Positions 60,298 through 64,000 of a DNA stretch of 64,000 nucleotides are shown here, in pieces; within the stretch, counting starts at the first letter, position 1; each line of letters opens with the position of its first letter. The position numbers were made by a program, and so were the translations under genes. The notes beneath the pieces were generated by a model. It was not told the origin of the DNA, searched no databases, and saw nothing but the letters and a program-made list of their open reading frames with translations. Source of the DNA: Candidatus Bathycorpusculum hydrogenotrophicum (GTDB taxonomy: Archaea > Thermoproteota > Bathyarchaeia > Bathyarchaeales > Bathycorpusculaceae). Where the stretch lies: the NCBI GenBank assembly GCA_009783705.1, contig WRCX01000002.1:22785-86784 (forward strand). Direction: 5' to 3'.

Positions 60298-60909
60298 TTA
60301 TTCGGGTGTGTTGTAGTAACCCTTATCGACCTTTACGAAAATCAAAGGGCCTCGACTGTGCGCCATCGCGCGTGCTTTACGCAAGGTGTTGTTGAGAGCA
60401 ACAAAGATACGGTCTGTTTCAGGGATACTTTGGAGGTATTTTTCGCTCAACTCCATTTTGAGCAGATTTTCTGCTAGTATATCTGTTCCGCAGATTTCAC
60501 CGTTTTTAATAAGAGTTGCAACAATCAACTCTTGGAGGTCTTGTTTGCACTCGATTTTTCGCCAAATGGGTTCAGCATCAGCAAGGGGTTTGTTCATTTT
60601 ATTCCATTTATTTGCGCCCTGATTACCGATCAGCAGTTTAACACGCTCTTTCCATTTTTTAAACCACATGTTGCACCAAACTGCCAAAAACGCATCTAAT
60701 TCGTCAAGATCTTTTTGACTAAGCGTGTTTATACGCTCAAGAATTTCAGGTTGTTTTACTTCTTGGCCCACCAAATCCCAGCGAAACTTGAGATAATTTG
60801 TAAAATCTTGGAAAGCTACCTGTAATACCGTATGATCAGAGCCCATTATATCTAGGGCTGGATCGGCTTCTCTAAGTTTCTCCCCTATCATGAATTCGAC
60901 AAAGTCCAT
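60298..60909 (-). CDS. Uncharacterised protein
   Basis: 203-aa ORF; no family recognised. Confidence 0.55.
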   Translation of the reverse strand: MDFVEFMIGEKLREADPALDIMGSDHTVLQVAFQDFTNYLKFRWDLVGQEVKQPEILERINTLSQKDLDELDAFLAVWCNMWFKKWKERVKLLIGNQGANKWNKMNKPLADAEPIWRKIECKQDLQELIVATLIKNGEICGTDILAENLLKMELSEKYLQSIPETDRIFVALNNTLRKARAMAHSRGPLIFVKVDKGYYNTPE

Positions 60910-61039
60910 TAGGATTCCCGCTGAAACCCGTTCTATAACCAGTTAGTTGAGGTTTTAATTAAACTTTATTTAAAAACGCCTATAACTACCTTAGGCTAAA
61001 AATCGAAATATATCGAATTTGACATATCCTTAAAGCAAC

Positions 61040-61696
61040 CTATTCTATGTTATCGGGTAACGCGGTAATGTCGGGTAATATTAAATCAGGTTGTTCTTTA
61101 GCCAGTTCTTCAGATCCAAAGAGACCTGAGAGCAAAGCTACGGTGCAAGATCCAGCAGCTTTTCCTGCTCGCATATCACTAACTGAGTCACCCGCGATAA
61201 TGCAGTCACACATTTTTAAATCCAAAGTTTCGACACATCGAATTAAGGCCTCTGGGGAAGGCTTAGGCTTTGATGTGTCCAGCCCTGTCACAACCAAGTG
61301 GAAATATTGTGAGATACCCAGATAGTCGAGTTCTTTTTGGATAACTTGATTGGGAACATGGCGCATAGTGATTAAGGCCAGTTTAGCTTTTTCTGCAAGA
61401 CACTCAAGCGTCAGTACCACATTAGGCAAAAGTTTAGCATGTTTCTCAGTGGCAGAATGGAAGGCTTTTATGTATATGGGCATGAACTGTTCTGCACAGC
61501 CATAGGTGAGGTCGTTTATGCTTTGGTGCTGTTCGAGGCGGCGGGGGATTTCCAGCATGATTTGGGCAGAGGGCATTTCTTTGCCGATGGCTTGGAAACC
61601 GATTTTGGTAGCTTCGAGGTAGGCTGTTTTGGAGTCAACAAGGGTACCGTCTAGGTCTAGAAATATTCCGTTGGCCTTCAGCTTGTTTGATTGCAT
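61040..61696 (-). CDS. HAD-superfamily phosphatase (phosphoglycolate phosphatase-like)
   Basis: IFLDLDGTLVDSKTAYLEA, LALITMRHVPNQVIQKELDYLGI, CIIAGDSVSDMRAGKAAG. Confidence 0.88.
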   Translation of the reverse strand: MQSNKLKANGIFLDLDGTLVDSKTAYLEATKIGFQAIGKEMPSAQIMLEIPRRLEQHQSINDLTYGCAEQFMPIYIKAFHSATEKHAKLLPNVVLTLECLAEKAKLALITMRHVPNQVIQKELDYLGISQYFHLVVTGLDTSKPKPSPEALIRCVETLDLKMCDCIIAGDSVSDMRAGKAAGSCTVALLSGLFGSEELAKEQPDLILPDITALPDNIE

Positions 61697-61844
61697 TGGG
61701 TTGTTTGGGGGTTCTTGTTTTTTAAAGGTTCTTCTTGTTTTGGAAGTTATAACCCCGCTTAAATATATAATCTATATATTTTATTGGGAACATATCTATA
61801 GGTGCCGGTAAGGATATTGTTTTGAATAAGTGGAGATGAGATAG

Positions 61845-61985
61845 ATGATTTCAAGAGATTGTGATGGATGCTCCAAACTAAAAGAGTGCAACACACGTTA
61901 CCGTAGAGCCATAATAGGTGACAAAGTCTACTGTCCAGATGGTACCGCCCATCTAATTGATAGTTCAAGCATTGCTCGCAACTGA
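61845..61985 (+). CDS. Zinc microprotein, 46 aa, paralog of 57367-57492
   Basis: MISRDCDGCSKLKECNTRYRRAIIGDKVYCPDGTAHLIDSSSIARN*; ATG start; hand-translated. Confidence 0.75.
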   Translation: MISRDCDGCSKLKECNTRYRRAIIGDKVYCPDGTAHLIDSSSIARN

Positions 61986-62092
61986 GACACCACCATCATC
62001 AATAAAGCTATAATCAACCAACCCGCGTTTGCGGGAGCAAATTTTATTTGATGTATGTTGATAGTTTGTTTGTACTATAAGGGTTGAGATGA

Positions 62093-62344
62093 ATGGATCC
62101 GCGTGATTGTAAATATTTTGATTTTGAGTGTACAACTTGTGAGGGATGTGAGCATTTTGAAAGTCAAATGTCAAAGTATCAAAAGTGTAATAATTGTGGT
62201 GAGCAATTTAGACCAACTGAAAATAGCAGGATTGAACTAGAGAATAATGAATTTAAAGAATATCATAAATGTCCAACCTGTGCGGGTGTTAACATCAAAA
62301 TAGATGACAAACGTATTGCTCACAAGACAGGCTCTTTTTATTGA
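62093..62344 (+). CDS. Small multi-CxxC zinc protein, 83 aa
   Basis: CKYFDFECTTCEGCEHF...CNNCGEQF...CPTCAG. Confidence 0.65.
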   Translation: MDPRDCKYFDFECTTCEGCEHFESQMSKYQKCNNCGEQFRPTENSRIELENNEFKEYHKCPTCAGVNIKIDDKRIAHKTGSFY

Positions 62345-63816
62345 ACAAATGGGATGGCACGATAAATTTGGCAATATGGTTCGCGTATTTTACCGTTTCC
62401 TAGCAAACGCTGAATTGAGTGTCTCAACTCAATTTCGCGCGAAGATTCTAGTGCAAATTTTTCTGAGAGAAGGTGATAACTGACCCCGATGTCATTTGTT
62501 TCTTTTTCAGTGATGAATTTGAGTACCTGTCGGTCAAATTCACTTAGCGATACCATCTCGACTCCTTTGGAGGTAAATAGATCCTCCCAGGCTTCGAATA
62601 CGTTTTCGATATTTTTGACATAAAAGTCTTCGATGGCTTTTAGGACCAAGGTGTCATCAACTGTTGGTATTTGTTGGGAACGTGCTGAAGAGAGGGCTAG
62701 TCGTAGTGATGATTGGGGTTTACCATAATAGTTAGCATCAAATAGGCCGTGGCGCTGGACTTCTTGGGGGAGGTCATATTTTTCGGCGATAGCTATGATT
62801 TTTTGGCTAGCCTGGTCAAGGGTGCTGTTTAGATCGTCTTGGGTTTTGCCTACAGTTGGAAACAGCATTTGCATAGTTACAATATATTTGGTAACGTCTA
62901 GGGGGGGATCAAAGTGCATTGCGCGCATCTCTGCACTTCGCTCCAATATAGCGGGTTGATCTACCAATCGAAAGGGGTGATCATAAATTGATCGCGGCTG
63001 ATTATGTCTGCTACCTAAACCTACGGAGATCTCGGGAAATCTGGAGAATCTTTTCGAGGTTCTTCGGTCAAGAAAAGTTACTAGGTTTTGGTTGAGCGGT
63101 TTATCAGCGTTAAAGCTACGAAACTGAAAAGTGAAGGGCGATAGGGGTTGTTCAGCAGCTAATTCGGGAATTGTGAGGTTTCCAGCTTTTCCCTGAGCGA
63201 AATCGGGCGGCATAAGATCATGAAAATATTTTAGTAATTTGCTGGTTTGGTGATGTTTGGTTTCGTCATAGAGTGTGATGCTTAATCCGCCAGCTTGTCC
63301 AAGATTTACCAGAGGGGGTGAACTGACGAATTCAAAAGCAAGTAAATCTTTTTGGGGTGAAAATATTCCGCTCCATTGTAAGAAGAGCTGTTGCTGAAAT
63401 TCTTTAAAATCAATTTCGGGTTTAATTGGTTGGTTGATCTTGGCAGGGGTTAGGTCATCAACCATTATTTCCCAGTAATCGTAGAAAGGTTGCTTTTGTC
63501 CTGTGACGGTTATGTAGGAGAGATTTGATGGAACCGCTACACCGGTGGGGCATTCGCATATAATGTAGTCTTGGGGTAGATGGGCTGCAGGGATTAGGAG
63601 AAACCGATTTCTGCCGAGTTTACCATCGTAGACAACGGTACCTGAAACGGAGGGATTGGTTGATTTTTTTGCATAAGCAAACTCTTTTAGAATAGAGAGC
63701 TCCCAAGCATTAAATTCGCTACCGTATTGTCTATTTCTAAAAGCAGGTTTTAGGGGTGTGAATTTATCCGTGCCTTTTAATCTGACATCAGATGGGGGCT
63801 TTGGAATAAATGTCAC
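62338..63816 (-). CDS. Uncharacterised archaeal protein with possible C-terminal winged-helix region
   Basis: 492-aa intact ORF; C-terminal SEFDRQVLKFITEKETNDIGVSYHLLSEKFALESSREIELRHSIQRLLGNGKIRE looks winged-helix-like (inference). Confidence 0.6.
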   Translation of the reverse strand: MTFIPKPPSDVRLKGTDKFTPLKPAFRNRQYGSEFNAWELSILKEFAYAKKSTNPSVSGTVVYDGKLGRNRFLLIPAAHLPQDYIICECPTGVAVPSNLSYITVTGQKQPFYDYWEIMVDDLTPAKINQPIKPEIDFKEFQQQLFLQWSGIFSPQKDLLAFEFVSSPPLVNLGQAGGLSITLYDETKHHQTSKLLKYFHDLMPPDFAQGKAGNLTIPELAAEQPLSPFTFQFRSFNADKPLNQNLVTFLDRRTSKRFSRFPEISVGLGSRHNQPRSIYDHPFRLVDQPAILERSAEMRAMHFDPPLDVTKYIVTMQMLFPTVGKTQDDLNSTLDQASQKIIAIAEKYDLPQEVQRHGLFDANYYGKPQSSLRLALSSARSQQIPTVDDTLVLKAIEDFYVKNIENVFEAWEDLFTSKGVEMVSLSEFDRQVLKFITEKETNDIGVSYHLLSEKFALESSREIELRHSIQRLLGNGKIREPYCQIYRAIPFVQ

Positions 63817-63881
63817 CTACTATCGCTTCCTAGAGCACTACTAATTTTATACCGCAATATAAGAATACGCAAAAACAAATA

Positions 63882-64000
63882 TTGCTTTGACCGCATTATA
63901 AGTTAGGATATAGATGTTTTAGTTTACCTCTTGCTTGTTTTGTGGTAAAATGCCAATCTATCTGCTTACCCGAACCATTTCGATCTGCCGCCCAAACCGA
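63882..64000 (-). mobile_element. Second IS630-family element, left end, truncated by window edge
   Basis: TA (63880-63881) then ttgctttgaccgcattataagttag, matching the MITE end, directly followed by a transposase C-terminus. Confidence 0.75.
63896..64000 (-). CDS. IS630-family transposase, C-terminal fragment, truncated by window edge
   Basis: Minus-strand translation ...SVWAADRNGSGKQIDWHFTTKQARGKLKHLYPNL*, collinear with ...[31 protein letters not shown] of the first IS630. Confidence 0.85.
   Translation of the reverse strand, partial: SVWAADRNGSGKQIDWHFTTKQARGKLKHLYPNL

Noticed and set aside
1-64000. CRISPR array, tRNA or rRNA genes
   Set aside because: No regularly spaced repeats, T-loop/acceptor patterns or conserved rRNA segments were recognised by eye; a tRNAscan/Infernal run would be decisive.

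Overview
The window is archaeal. Supporting genes are LSm plus L37e, tetrahydromethanopterin-type RFAP synthase, an HMG-CoA synthase/thiolase pair with a DUF35-type domain, a PUA protein and an RPA-like OB-fold protein. The mix would fit a Bathyarchaeia-like lineage, but that is inference. No rRNA, tRNA or CRISPR array was recognised. Main blocks: ECF transporter core; nuclease/repair genes (endonuclease IV-like, AlkD-like, uvrC/uvrA/uvrB); an operon of SNF2 helicase, multi-zinc protein and Mrr-like protein next to an IS630 element; pyrD-pyrK; a bacterial-type folate cluster (folE, folP, folB-folK) near a methanopterin cluster (DUF447, RFAP synthase, DHPS-like); a P-type ATPase; two divergent TrpD-like genes; an ABC efflux pair; nicotinate phosphoribosyltransferase; and thiolase plus a DUF35-HMG-CoA synthase fusion. 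Points most worth checking: (1) a 351-bp IS630-type MITE in a kelch gene, whose precise excision restores the reading frame; (2) the helicase/zinc/Mrr-like operon with altered nuclease residues; (3) uvrA with a frameshift, an in-frame stop and a Walker A K-to-E change; (4) a recurring pattern of single-base losses, mostly in A/T runs, suggesting assembly error or ongoing decay; (5) two paralogous zinc microproteins and a 16-aa Lys-rich ORF missed by the ORF track.
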